This document shows, one piece after another, positions 38,169 through 46,638 of a stretch of DNA of 64,000 bases. The stretch is taken from positions 629,011 to 693,010 of the forward strand of contig PLCS01000007.1 of NCBI GenBank assembly GCA_003134855.1, given 5' to 3'. The notes beneath the pieces were generated by a model that was not told where the DNA came from, did no database searches, and saw nothing but the letters and a program-made list of their open reading frames with translations. Both the position numbers and the translations under genes were made by a program. Position 1 is the first letter of the stretch. The number at the start of each line of letters is the position of its first letter. Source of the DNA: Acidobacteriaceae bacterium (GTDB lineage: Bacteria; Acidobacteriota; Terriglobia; Terriglobales; Acidobacteriaceae).

Positions 38169-39503
38169 ATGCGTTACCCTCATAACAGCCGGCCACAACG
38201 GCTCAAGGACTTCACCTTGCGCATAGTTCTCTCGAATATCGGCACCTACGGCGACACCAATCCGCTGATCGCCCTTGCCCTGGAAATGAAACGTCGGGGC
38301 CACGTGCCGGTGATGGCGCTGCCGGCGGTCTACGAGCCGAAGATTCGGCCGCTGGGGTTGGAATTTCACGCCGTCCGGCCGGACATCGATCCCACCAACA
38401 CCGTCCTGGTGAAGATGGTCTACGACATCAAGAATGGCACCGAGTATGGGCTGCGGGATTTTCTCTTTCCGGTGCTTCGCCAGACTTATTCTGACCTGCT
38501 GGATGCGGCTACCAAACCCGAGCGTGCCGATCTGCTGCTGCTGGGCGAGCTGAACTACGCCGGCCCCCTGGTGGCCGAGATGACGGGAATTCCCTGGGCC
38601 AGCTACGTGCTGGCGCCGCTTTCGTTCTTCTCCGCCTTCGACCCGCCGGTGCTGCCCCCCTATCCGCGGCTGGCGCGCGTCGACAAGGTGGTTCCGGGCT
38701 TCGGACGGGTCATCCGGCGGGTGGCGCGCTTTGTCAGCCGCAAGTGGCCGGAGCCGATCTACGAACTGCGCCGCGAACTGGGGCTGCCCAAAGGCGCGAA
38801 TCCGCTCTTCGACGCCAAGCACTCGCCGTCGCTGGTGCTGGCGCTCTTCTCCCGCGTGCTGGGCGTGGAGCAAAATGACTGGCCGGAGCATACGCTGATT
38901 ACCGGCTTCTGCTACTACGATGCCGACGCGGGCAACCAGGCGCTGCCGGCGAATCTGGAGAAGTTTCTGGCCGCGGGCGAGCCGCCGGTGGTCTTCACGC
39001 TGGGGTCGGCGGCAGTGCTGGCCGCGGGGGAGTTCTACGAGGTTTCCGCGAAGGCGGCCATCCGGCTGGGCATTCGCGCGGTGCTGTTGATCGGCACCGA
39101 TCCGCGCAACCAGTTGAAGACGGCTCTGCCGGAGACGGTCTGCGTGGCCGACTATGCACCCTACTCCGAACTCTTCAAGCGCGCGGCGATGGTGGTGCAT
39201 CAGGGCGGCGTGGGGACGACGGCGCAATGCCTGCGCGCCGGCAAGTCGATGCTCATCATGCCCTTCTCGCACGACCAGCCGGACAACGCCCGGCGCATGA
39301 AGCGGCTGAAGGTGGCGCGGGTGATCCAGCGCGGCAGCTATACGCCGTGGCGCGTGGCGCGGCGGCTGAAGGCGATGCTCGCCAACCCGCTGCTAGCCCA
39401 GCGCGCCGAGAGCGTGGGGAAGCAACTGGCCAGTGAGGACGGCGTACGCGCGGCCTGCAATGCGCTGGAGGAACTGTACGAAACCACCTACAAACCCGCA
39501 TGA
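38169..39503 (+). CDS. GT1-family (UGT/MGT-type) glycosyltransferase
   Basis: A 444-residue cytoplasmic GT-B transferase. The donor-binding region has HQGGVGTT (from His344) and the sugar-contact pair Asp369-Gln370 in SHDQPDNA, both typical of UGT/MGT enzymes that glycosylate lipids, macrolides or sterols. The N-domain begins IVLSNIGTYGDTNPLIALALEM, also typical. The sterol-glycosyltransferase-like group fits best, but the acceptor is unknown. The start is uncertain; 38169 is chosen as the ATG nearest the divergent gene. An ACP-like gene follows after a repeat. Confidence 0.85.
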   Translation: MRYPHNSRPQRLKDFTLRIVLSNIGTYGDTNPLIALALEMKRRGHVPVMALPAVYEPKIRPLGLEFHAVRPDIDPTNTVLVKMVYDIKNGTEYGLRDFLFPVLRQTYSDLLDAATKPERADLLLLGELNYAGPLVAEMTGIPWASYVLAPLSFFSAFDPPVLPPYPRLARVDKVVPGFGRVIRRVARFVSRKWPEPIYELRRELGLPKGANPLFDAKHSPSLVLALFSRVLGVEQNDWPEHTLITGFCYYDADAGNQALPANLEKFLAAGEPPVVFTLGSAAVLAAGEFYEVSAKAAIRLGIRAVLLIGTDPRNQLKTALPETVCVADYAPYSELFKRAAMVVHQGGVGTTAQCLRAGKSMLIMPFSHDQPDNARRMKRLKVARVIQRGSYTPWRVARRLKAMLANPLLAQRAESVGKQLASEDGVRAACNALEELYETTYKPA

Positions 39504-39548
39504 GGAACTGTCTAAGAACAATCTGTTTATTTGAGCCGGGACCGGTAG

Positions 39549-39568
39549 GTCGGGGTTTCAACCCCGAC
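39549..39568. repeat. Perfect 9-bp hairpin repeat GTCGGGGTT/AACCCCGAC
   Basis: GTCGGGGTT and AACCCCGAC flank a 2-nt loop between the GT1 stop and the ACP-like gene. A second hairpin-like stretch (GGCCTTTAGGCC) follows at about 39592. Confidence 0.55.
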
Positions 39569-39651
39569 ACCAACGCCAGCACAATCAACAGGCCTTTAGG
39601 CCCTGAGGCGTGCTTTAAATGGCCATTTGTGGTATACGAAAGGAACCCAAT

Positions 39652-40029
39652 ATGGAAAATCTGCCATTCAAGGAATTAGCGGAGTTCATCCGTGAGTGGA
39701 GCCACTTACCACCGAGGAAACAGATCGCACCGGGGACTCAGTTTGAACGCGATTTGGGCATTACCGGAGATGATGGCTGCGAACTACTCGAGGCAGTCGA
39801 GAAGCGATTCGACATCAGCCTGTCATACGAGGAAGGTGGCCTTCGAAAAACGTTCAATCTTGGTCCGAATGAATTCCTTTTTCATTCAGAAGGCTTTGAA
39901 TTATTTCCATTCGAACAGCTCTCAATCTTTGGACGAAGTTCAACGCCGACGATACGCTCATTCACTGTGGGTGAACTTTACGACGCCGTTCAACAAGCAA
40001 TGGAAGGAAAGCATAGAAATACAGCCTAG
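39652..40029 (+). CDS. Acyl-carrier-like protein (DUF1493-like)
   Basis: The 125-residue protein shows the acyl-carrier-type pattern TQFERDLGITGDDGCELLEAVEKRFDI: the family's Ser for phosphopantetheine is replaced by Asp-Gly-Cys context, so it may not be loaded. DUF1493 proteins share this layout and are of unknown role. The gene is clearly AT-richer than its neighbours, suggesting transfer. AGGAA precedes the ATG. After it, about 40191, the sequence TGCAATGCACTGGAGGAACT nearly repeats the 3' end of the upstream GT1 gene, hinting at a rearrangement. Confidence 0.65.
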   Translation: MENLPFKELAEFIREWSHLPPRKQIAPGTQFERDLGITGDDGCELLEAVEKRFDISLSYEEGGLRKTFNLGPNEFLFHSEGFELFPFEQLSIFGRSSTPTIRSFTVGELYDAVQQAMEGKHRNTA

Positions 40030-40271
40030 CTATCGAGTTCCGATCAATATTCTTACGTTTATTCAGATACAAGAATGGAAAACTACGAATCTCGATCGGT
40101 TTGTATTCATGAATAAATGCAGAGGCATCTCCGGATACTTAAACAGCCGGTCTCCACCGCAGAATCGGCTTCCTAGTAGCTTGCAATGCACTGGAGGAAC
40201 TCGAACGCCAGTGAGGGACTCACATCGCCCTGTATGTAGCTGAATGCGGGAGAGATTCCTGAGGAAGGCGT

Positions 40272-40994
40272 TTACGCGGTCAGGCGTTCGAGCTGGTCGG
40301 GCTTGGTGATGGTCATGCTGGAGCCTTTGATGGTGATCCACTGATCGCGGCGGAACTGGTTGAGCAGGCGGGTGACGGTCTCGCGCGATGTGCCCGCCAT
40401 GTTGGCGATCTCCTCGTGGGTGAGGGCCATGGTAAAGCGAATTTCGTGCTTGCCGTTATTGTTATTGTTGGAGTTACGGCCCCAGTCGAGGAGCAGGCGG
40501 GCTAGGCGTCCGGCGGCCGAGCCGGAGAGCGCCAGCCGCTTGGCGTCGTGGAAGACGGTCAGGTATTCGCCGGAGAGCGATTGCGCGGCGTGCATGGATG
40601 CGATGCCGTGACGGCCGAGGAAGTCGACAAAATCCTGCTTGCGCACAGTCTTCACCTGGCAGGGTTCGATGGCCTCGGCGGTGACCTCGTGGGGAACATT
40701 GGCCAGCACCGCGCTCAGGCCCATCACGTCTCCGGGGCCGGCTATTTTGAGGATCATGGTCTTGCCGTCGCGCGAGGTGGAGGAGATTTTTACCTGTCCG
40801 AAGCAGATAACAAAGACGTTGCGCGCCGGGTCGCCCTCGGAAAAGAGCTTGGCGCCGCGGGCATGGCTCATCATGATGCCGATGCCGTCATAATCGGCGA
40901 GGGCTTCGGGGGTGAGATTGCAGAACATCCTTAAATGACGATGTTCACAATTCACGCAATCTTCCGGGGGGTGATGGGGATGAAATGTAGCCAT
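40272..40994 (-). CDS. Crp/Fnr-family transcriptional regulator with Cys cluster
   Basis: A 240-residue DNA-binding regulator: cNMP-binding fold (about 30-150) and a C-terminal winged HTH (about 191-212, LTHEEIANMAGTSRETVTRLL). The recognition helix reads RETVTR (204-209), the pattern of E. coli CRP Arg180-Glu181..Arg185 that binds TGTGA half-sites. Cys13, Cys16, Cys25 and Cys112 resemble the four Fe-S ligands of FNR (three N-terminal, one central), so it may sense oxygen or redox. The start at 40994 has a weak ribosome site. Confidence 0.9.
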   Translation of the reverse strand: MATFHPHHPPEDCVNCEHRHLRMFCNLTPEALADYDGIGIMMSHARGAKLFSEGDPARNVFVICFGQVKISSTSRDGKTMILKIAGPGDVMGLSAVLANVPHEVTAEAIEPCQVKTVRKQDFVDFLGRHGIASMHAAQSLSGEYLTVFHDAKRLALSGSAAGRLARLLLDWGRNSNNNNNGKHEIRFTMALTHEEIANMAGTSRETVTRLLNQFRRDQWITIKGSSMTITKPDQLERLTA

Positions 40995-41133
40995 GTGCTC
41001 GCTGGCGTGCAAACTGAGTATAGCGCACTTGGACGGGATACAGGGCAGGGATTTTTCCTGAATCTCCGCCACAGCCCCGAAAAAGTTGCGGCGCGGAGAT
41101 TACGCTGGTTGCAAATTGCCACCCCACAGCCAA

Positions 41134-41622
41134 TCAGGCCGCGGGGCTTCCCGGCCGAGAGCTCACGGCGCGGCAGAGGCAGCAAGTGTAATAGGCGCGG
41201 GAAACCTCGCGGGCCTGTTCCTCCAACAAATGCATGCGCAACGGGGAATAGCTTTGAAACGCCTCTCTGAGCGCTCCGATGGGCAGCATCAAGAATGAAC
41301 CGGCGGTCTGCGCGGTGAGCGTGTAGGTATGCGGGACGTCCCCCAGGGCGGCAGCCAGTTCCAACAGGTCTCCGGCGCGGGCCGGGGAAAGCTCCAGCCG
41401 CGTATGAAGCCGCTCAGTCTGGCGCAGGAACCGTCCCGAGACGACCAGATAGAGCCCCCGGCACTCCTCGGACTGGCGAAAGACGATCTCCCCGGCGGCA
41501 AAACTGATGCACCGGGCCGAGCCGTTCAGCAGCATCCCGATAGGCGCAGGGCACTCCAGCAACTCGGCCACGGGATGCGCGCGGACGGCCTCTATTCGCC
41601 TGGACCTGGACTCACGTTGCAT
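41134..41622 (-). CDS. Stand-alone cyclic-nucleotide-binding-domain protein
   Basis: A 162-residue protein with a cNMP-binding fold (about 25-135: CISFAAGEIVFRQSEECRGLYLVVSGR, then ALREAFQSYSPLRMHLL) and no HTH, so it is not a complete Crp regulator. The C-terminus has three Cys in YYTCCLCRAV. It may act as a signal or redox sensor partner of the neighbouring Crp/Fnr protein and the universal stress protein (inference). GGAG is eight bases before the ATG. The intact open frame argues against a broken crp gene. Confidence 0.75.
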   Translation of the reverse strand: MQRESRSRRIEAVRAHPVAELLECPAPIGMLLNGSARCISFAAGEIVFRQSEECRGLYLVVSGRFLRQTERLHTRLELSPARAGDLLELAAALGDVPHTYTLTAQTAGSFLMLPIGALREAFQSYSPLRMHLLEEQAREVSRAYYTCCLCRAVSSRPGSPAA

Positions 41623-41770
41623 GCTTCCATCTCCTTTTGCATACGCCCTGCTGTCGCGGCGGGTCGAGGCGGTACCTCTTTCGCCGGCCGCTTGCGGGCG
41701 AAGGCTTTTGGTGATGCGAGTTTGAGAGGAACCGAATTCCATGGACGGATCACCGCTCCTCAGGAACAGG

Positions 41771-41890
41771 GCTGGTTGAGGTTTGATGTATCCCAGGTCC
41801 CAAAATCGGGACCTGGGCCACCCATCATTTGCTGATTGAGGTTCGATGTATCCCAGCTCCCAAACACGGGATCTGGGGCACCCATCATTT
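41771..41890. repeat. Two 60-bp direct repeats, each with a CCCA...GGGxCACCC hairpin
   Basis: Unit 1 (41771-41830) and unit 2 (41831-41890) both carry TTGAGGTT.GATGTATCCCA and end CACCCATCATTTG. Unit 1 has a perfect 10-bp stem CCCAGGTCCC/GGGACCTGGG with loop AAAATC; unit 2 has CCCAGCTCCC/GGGATCTGGG with loop AAACAC and changed arms. Confidence 0.75.
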
Positions 41891-41909
41891 GCGTCACCCG
41901 GCCCGGGTA

Positions 41910-42758
41910 TTATTCCGGCGGCACGCAGAGAACCGGTACACGCGAGCGGGCCAGCAGGGCGAAGGCGGTGCCATGCGGCCCCGGCGTGCCGCTCGTGCGC
42001 TTGACGCCGGCCACCAGAATGCACGGATGATTCTCGGCGATTCCCTCGACGATGGCGTCGGCCGGATTGCCGTCCTTGACGATGCAACGCACCGGGAAGT
42101 CTCCTTGCGACTCGATGGCAAACTCCTCCAGCGTGGCCGCGCAGGGGTCCGGATTCTCTGCCGCCTCGGCCAGCGTGCGCGCATGAAGCACCAGCAGGGG
42201 GCGCTCGAAGACACGCGCCAGCGAGCTGGCTGTTGCCATGGCCGCGGCGGCAGCCTCGTTGCGCTCGATGGCCAGTAGCACCGGCCCGCCCGGCGTGGGG
42301 CGAAAGGGTCCGGCATTCCAATCCGCGGCCACCGCCAGCACCGGGCACGGCGCCAGCCGCACCAACTGCTCGGCGATGGCGCCCACAATCACCGGACCGG
42401 CGCCCTCCATGCCCTTGGTGCCGATCACGATCAGCCCGGCCTGGTATTGCCGGACCACATCCAGAAGCATCTGCGCCACCGCGCCCTGGCGTAGCTCGGA
42501 GTGGCTGGGGATGCCCTCGCGCAGTAGCTCGCCGGACAATTTGTCCAGCACCGCGCGCGCTTCCTCGGGAAGAATTTTCAAAACCCGGCCGGGAACCGAA
42601 TCCACCTCGGCATATTCCATGGGATCGATGCCGTGGGCGAGCACAATCCGCGCGCCATAAGCCGCGGCCAGCTTGCGGGCATACTCCAGAGCCGCTTCCG
42701 AGCGGCCAGTCAGCTCCGTGGCTACGACGATGGTCTTCAAACCGCTGGCAAAGCTCAT
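41910..42758 (-). CDS. Two-domain universal stress protein (UspA)
   Basis: The 282-residue cytoplasmic protein has two tandem Usp domains: residues about 1-145 with VVATELTGRSEAALEYA and the ATP-type motif VIGTKGMEGAGPVIVGAIAEQLV, and about 150-282 ending RSRVPVLCVPPE. Usp proteins support survival in energy or oxygen stress. GGGAGG is four bases before the ATG. It is divergent from the GH3 gene; a perfect TGTGA-N6-TCACA site lies between them at 42862-42877. Confidence 0.9.
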   Translation of the reverse strand: MSFASGLKTIVVATELTGRSEAALEYARKLAAAYGARIVLAHGIDPMEYAEVDSVPGRVLKILPEEARAVLDKLSGELLREGIPSHSELRQGAVAQMLLDVVRQYQAGLIVIGTKGMEGAGPVIVGAIAEQLVRLAPCPVLAVAADWNAGPFRPTPGGPVLLAIERNEAAAAAMATASSLARVFERPLLVLHARTLAEAAENPDPCAATLEEFAIESQGDFPVRCIVKDGNPADAIVEGIAENHPCILVAGVKRTSGTPGPHGTAFALLARSRVPVLCVPPE

Positions 42759-42861
42759 GATGCCTCCCGGCGCACCGCGGCGCCGCATGGTTTTCCGTCT
42801 ATAGGATTCCGAGTCTGCGCCCCCGCAAGGGGCAATGGCAGTGACACCATTCACTCCGAGC

Positions 42862-42877
42862 TGTGACTCGTATCACA
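42862..42877. promoter_or_regulatory. Perfect CRP-type site TGTGA-N6-TCACA
   Basis: TGTGA (42862-42866) and TCACA (42873-42877) flank CTCGTA, an exact match to both consensus half-sites. It sits roughly midway between divergent USP (ATG 42758) and GH3 (ATG 42986) genes, about 110 bp from each. A CRP-like regulator with the recognition residues RETVTR is encoded 1.9 kb away. Confidence 0.7.
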
Positions 42878-42985
42878 AGACTGTGTTGAAGATAGCCAAA
42901 AGCAGCCCGCAAATTCCAGCCACGCGAGCGGCCGCGGTCAGATAAGTGTACGCCCGAACGCCCAATGCGATAGGATTTTCCTGTT

Positions 42986-45553
42986 ATGACAAACGCCAAA
43001 AACCGCACCGCATGCAGTTATTCTTTGGGAATCGCAGGATTGCTGGCGATTCTGCTTTGTGGCGCGCAATGCGCCTCCGCGCAGGCGCCCGCGCCGGATT
43101 CACCCGCGATTGAGGCCCAGGCCCATGCCCTGGTGGCTAAGCTCACACTGGAAGAAAAGATCAAGCTGCTGGGCGGCGTGGACAGCATGTTCACCCAAGC
43201 GGTGCCTTCGATCGGCCTGCCGCTCTTCAAGATGTCCGACGCTTCGGTGGGCGTGCGTACCTGGGGACCGACGACCGCCTATGCCGGCGGGGTCGCGCTG
43301 GCCGCCACCTGGGATCAAGACTTCGCCCGCGGCCTGGGCGAGGCTCTGGGCAAGGATGCCCGCGCCCGAAGCGTGAACTTTCTGCTCGGGCCGGGCGTGA
43401 ACATCTCTCGCTCTTCCGTGGGAGGCCGCAACTTTGAATACCTCTCCGAGGATCCCTTCCTGAACGCCGCCTTGGTGGTTCCCTTCATCGAGGGCGTGCA
43501 ATCGCAGGGCGTCATCGCCACCGTCAAACACTATGCCCTGAATGATCAGGAGTACAACCGGCACAATGTGGACGTGGAGGCGGACGAGCGGACGATGCGC
43601 GAGATCTATCTGCCCGCCTTCGAGGCCGCCGTCACCAAGGGCCACGTGGACGCGGTGATGAACTCCTACAACCTGGTCAACGGTTCGCACGCCACGCAGA
43701 ACGAGTTCCTCAATCTGAAGGTGCTCAAGGGCGACTGGGGCTTCCAGGGAACTCTTATGTCCGATTGGGACGCGACCTATGACGGCGTGGCCGCGGCCAA
43801 CAACGGCCTCGATCTGGAGATGCCCAGCGCCCGCTTCATGAACGCCGCAACGCTGCTGGCCGCCGTCAAGACCGGCACGGTGAAGGAGTCCACCATCGAC
43901 GACAAGGTGCTGCGGCTGCTGCGCACCGTACTGCGCTACGGCTTCCTGGACCGGCCGCAATTCGATCCGGCCGACGCGACTTACTCCGTGGCTGATCGCG
44001 CGGTTGCCCTGAACGGCGCGCTGGAAAGCCTGACCCTGCTCAAGAACGATGGCCACCTGCTGCCGCTGGATGCGGCCAAAATCAAGACCATCGCAGTCAT
44101 CGGACCGGACGCCTGGCCGGCGGTTGCCGGCGGCGGAGGCTCCTCGGAGGCTCATGCATTTGAGCCGGTCAGCATCCTGACCGGCATCGCCAACGTGGCG
44201 GGAGCCAAGGTCACCGTGCTTTACAGCCGCGGCCTGCCCGATCTTGGCGAGCTCTTCTGGAGAACCCGCTGGGAGGGCGCCATCCAGGTAGATGATTATC
44301 CCAGCCATGACTTCACCGGAACGCCGCAATCCTCAACCGAGCGGGGAATCGCCAGTTGGAGTGAGACTGGCTGGGAGCCTGAGGCTCCAGCGCCGCACAG
44401 CATCCGTTACACAGCTCACTACAAGGCGGAGAAGGCCGGCAAGTATATGGTTCTGGCGGCCGCGTCGGGTTGGGGCGGAAACGGATTCAAGGTGCTGGTG
44501 AACGGCAAAGAGGTTCTACACCAAGAGCGCGCCGAGGGCCAGGTTCCCCAGTCGGCCGTCGTCGAACTCGCAGCCGGAGAGACTGCCAGTGTGGTAGCCG
44601 AGCTTTTGCCTCGCACCACATCGCCGCGCTTCGGCCTGGGCGTTGCCTATCTGCCGGAGCTGATCTCCGCCGAGGCTCGTGAGATGGCCGCCAAGGCCGA
44701 CATAGTGGTCATCGCCGCCGGCTTCAATCCGCAGTCCGAGGGCGAGGGCCATGACCGCACCTTCGCGCTGCCATGGGGACAGGATGCGCTGATCGAGGCC
44801 ATCTCGGCGATCAATTCCCACACTGTTGTCACACTCACCGGCGGCGGGGCCATGGACACGCGCGGCTGGCTGGACAAGGTTCCCGCCCTGCTTCATCTCT
44901 TCTATCCAGGCCAGGAGGGCGGCACGGCCGTCGGCCAGGTGCTCTTCGGTCTGCACAACCCCGAAGGCAAGCTGCCGGTCAGCTTCGAGCGCAGTTGGGA
45001 GGAGAGCCCATCCTTCGCTTACTACTATCCGATTCCGGGCGCGAACACCTCGCTGCACATAGCCGAAAGCGACAGGCCGGCTGAGGATCGCGTCATCCCG
45101 CACGTGAAGTATGCGGACAAGCTGATGGTCGGCTACCGCTATTGGACGACCACCGGCAAGCACCCGCTCTTCCCCTTCGGCTTCGGGTTGAGCTACACAA
45201 CCTTCGGCTTCGCGAAGCTGGAAGCGGCGGCGACGGCCGCCTCCGGCTCGACCGTCGCGGTCAGCTTCGACGTGACCAATACCGGCAGCGTGGCCGGCGC
45301 CGAAGTGGCCGAGCTATATGTCTCCGATCCTTCTTCGACCGTCAAGCGCCCGGAGCGCGAGCTGAAGGGCTTCGAGAAGGTGCGCCTGGCTCCCGGCGAG
45401 ACCAGGCGCGTGACTCTGAATCTGGATGCCCGCGCCTTCAGCTACTGGGACGAAGCAGCCCACAAGTGGACGATCGATCCCGGTAAGTTTGTGATTCGCG
45501 TCGGCGACTCCAGCGAGAACACGCCGCTCAGCGCGGAGGTTACGGTGAAGTAG
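42986..45553 (+). CDS. Secreted GH3 beta-glucosidase with PA14-like insert
   Basis: An 855-residue exported glycosidase with a signal peptide (about 1-32). The GH3 N-domain carries LGPGVNISRSSVGGRNFEYLSEDPFL and KHYALNDQE, and the nucleophile Asp260 in LMSDWDATYDG. A PA14-like module is inserted in the C-domain (about 410-560), followed by the rest of the C-domain and a fibronectin-III-like tail (about 740-855). It should release glucose from oligosaccharides. It is followed after 100 bp by sugar isomerase and dehydrogenase genes and may be CRP-controlled. Confidence 0.92.
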   Translation: MTNAKNRTACSYSLGIAGLLAILLCGAQCASAQAPAPDSPAIEAQAHALVAKLTLEEKIKLLGGVDSMFTQAVPSIGLPLFKMSDASVGVRTWGPTTAYAGGVALAATWDQDFARGLGEALGKDARARSVNFLLGPGVNISRSSVGGRNFEYLSEDPFLNAALVVPFIEGVQSQGVIATVKHYALNDQEYNRHNVDVEADERTMREIYLPAFEAAVTKGHVDAVMNSYNLVNGSHATQNEFLNLKVLKGDWGFQGTLMSDWDATYDGVAAANNGLDLEMPSARFMNAATLLAAVKTGTVKESTIDDKVLRLLRTVLRYGFLDRPQFDPADATYSVADRAVALNGALESLTLLKNDGHLLPLDAAKIKTIAVIGPDAWPAVAGGGGSSEAHAFEPVSILTGIANVAGAKVTVLYSRGLPDLGELFWRTRWEGAIQVDDYPSHDFTGTPQSSTERGIASWSETGWEPEAPAPHSIRYTAHYKAEKAGKYMVLAAASGWGGNGFKVLVNGKEVLHQERAEGQVPQSAVVELAAGETASVVAELLPRTTSPRFGLGVAYLPELISAEAREMAAKADIVVIAAGFNPQSEGEGHDRTFALPWGQDALIEAISAINSHTVVTLTGGGAMDTRGWLDKVPALLHLFYPGQEGGTAVGQVLFGLHNPEGKLPVSFERSWEESPSFAYYYPIPGANTSLHIAESDRPAEDRVIPHVKYADKLMVGYRYWTTTGKHPLFPFGFGLSYTTFGFAKLEAAATAASGSTVAVSFDVTNTGSVAGAEVAELYVSDPSSTVKRPERELKGFEKVRLAPGETRRVTLNLDARAFSYWDEAAHKWTIDPGKFVIRVGDSSENTPLSAEVTVK

Positions 45554-45653
45554 TTTTTCCTGGAATTTGGCGCTCCATCCTTCGCGGTGTTTTGAGGAAG
45601 AATTGCGGAGGGTGGGGCGTCAAGGATAAGATTCCGACGGGAGAGAACTCTTC

Positions 45654-46613
45654 ATGCGCCTTGGTGTCTTCACGCCGCTGCTCTCGCAGCTTCCGCTCGC
45701 TTCCGTACTCGACAAACTAAAATCCCTGGGCATCGATACCGTTGAACTGGCCACCGGTAATTATCCCGGTGACGCGCACTGCAAACTCTCCATGCTCGAG
45801 GAGAGCTCCGCCCTGGCCGAGTTTCAGAAGGTGCTGGCCGATCACGGCGCATCGATCAGCGCGCTCAGTTGCCATGGCAACGCGCTGCATCCCAACAAGG
45901 CCCGCGCCCAGCACGATCGCGAGGTCAGCCGCAAGACTGTCCTGCTGGCGGAAAAACTCAACATTCCCGTGGTGGTGGATTTCTCCGGCTGCCCCGGCGA
46001 CTCGCCCCACTCGACCGCTCCCAACTGGGTCACCTGCCCCTGGCCTCCCGACTACCTCAAGGTTCTCGACTGGCAATGGAATGAAGTGGTGACGCCCTAC
46101 TGGATCGAGCACGGCAAGTTTGCCGCCGACCATGGCGTGAAGATCGCCATCGAGATGCATCCCGGCTTCGTAGTCTACAGCCCGGAGACGATGCTGCGGC
46201 TGCGCGCGATTGCCGGAGCGAGCGTGGGATGCAACCTCGATCCGAGCCATTTATTTTGGCAGGGAATCGATCCCATCGCCGCGATTCGCATCCTGGGAGA
46301 CGCGATCTTTTACGTGCATGCCAAGGACACGCAGATCTACACGGCCAATCTGCCACGCACCGGCGTGCTGGACACCAAACCCTACACCGAGGAGCGCGAG
46401 CGCGGATGGATCTTCCGGACCTGCGGCTACGGGCACGGCGCGGAATGGTGGAGCGAGTTCATCTCCACGCTGCGGATGTTTGGCTACGACTACGTGCTCT
46501 CCATCGAGCACGAGGACAGCCTGCTCAGCGCCGAAGAGGGCCTGACCAAGGCGGCCAGCTTCCTCAGCGGTATCGTGATCCGCGAGCAGGCCGGCGCTGC
46601 CTGGTGGGTCTGA
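45654..46613 (+). CDS. Sugar-phosphate isomerase/epimerase (TIM barrel, AP2Ec family)
   Basis: A 319-residue xylose-isomerase-like TIM barrel with metal ligands spread in the usual pattern: IAIEMHPGF (Glu/His), CNLDPSHLFW (Asp-x-x-His), YVHAKDTQI and SIEHEDSL near the C-terminus. It probably isomerises or epimerises a sugar or inositol derivative in the cytoplasm. It lies directly ahead of a Gfo/Idh/MocA gene (25 bp gap), a pairing typical of inositol or ketosugar pathways. Substrate unknown. Confidence 0.88.
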   Translation: MRLGVFTPLLSQLPLASVLDKLKSLGIDTVELATGNYPGDAHCKLSMLEESSALAEFQKVLADHGASISALSCHGNALHPNKARAQHDREVSRKTVLLAEKLNIPVVVDFSGCPGDSPHSTAPNWVTCPWPPDYLKVLDWQWNEVVTPYWIEHGKFAADHGVKIAIEMHPGFVVYSPETMLRLRAIAGASVGCNLDPSHLFWQGIDPIAAIRILGDAIFYVHAKDTQIYTANLPRTGVLDTKPYTEERERGWIFRTCGYGHGAEWWSEFISTLRMFGYDYVLSIEHEDSLLSAEEGLTKAASFLSGIVIREQAGAAWWV

Positions 46614-46638
46614 TGAAGCACAAAAAAATGGTGAAACA

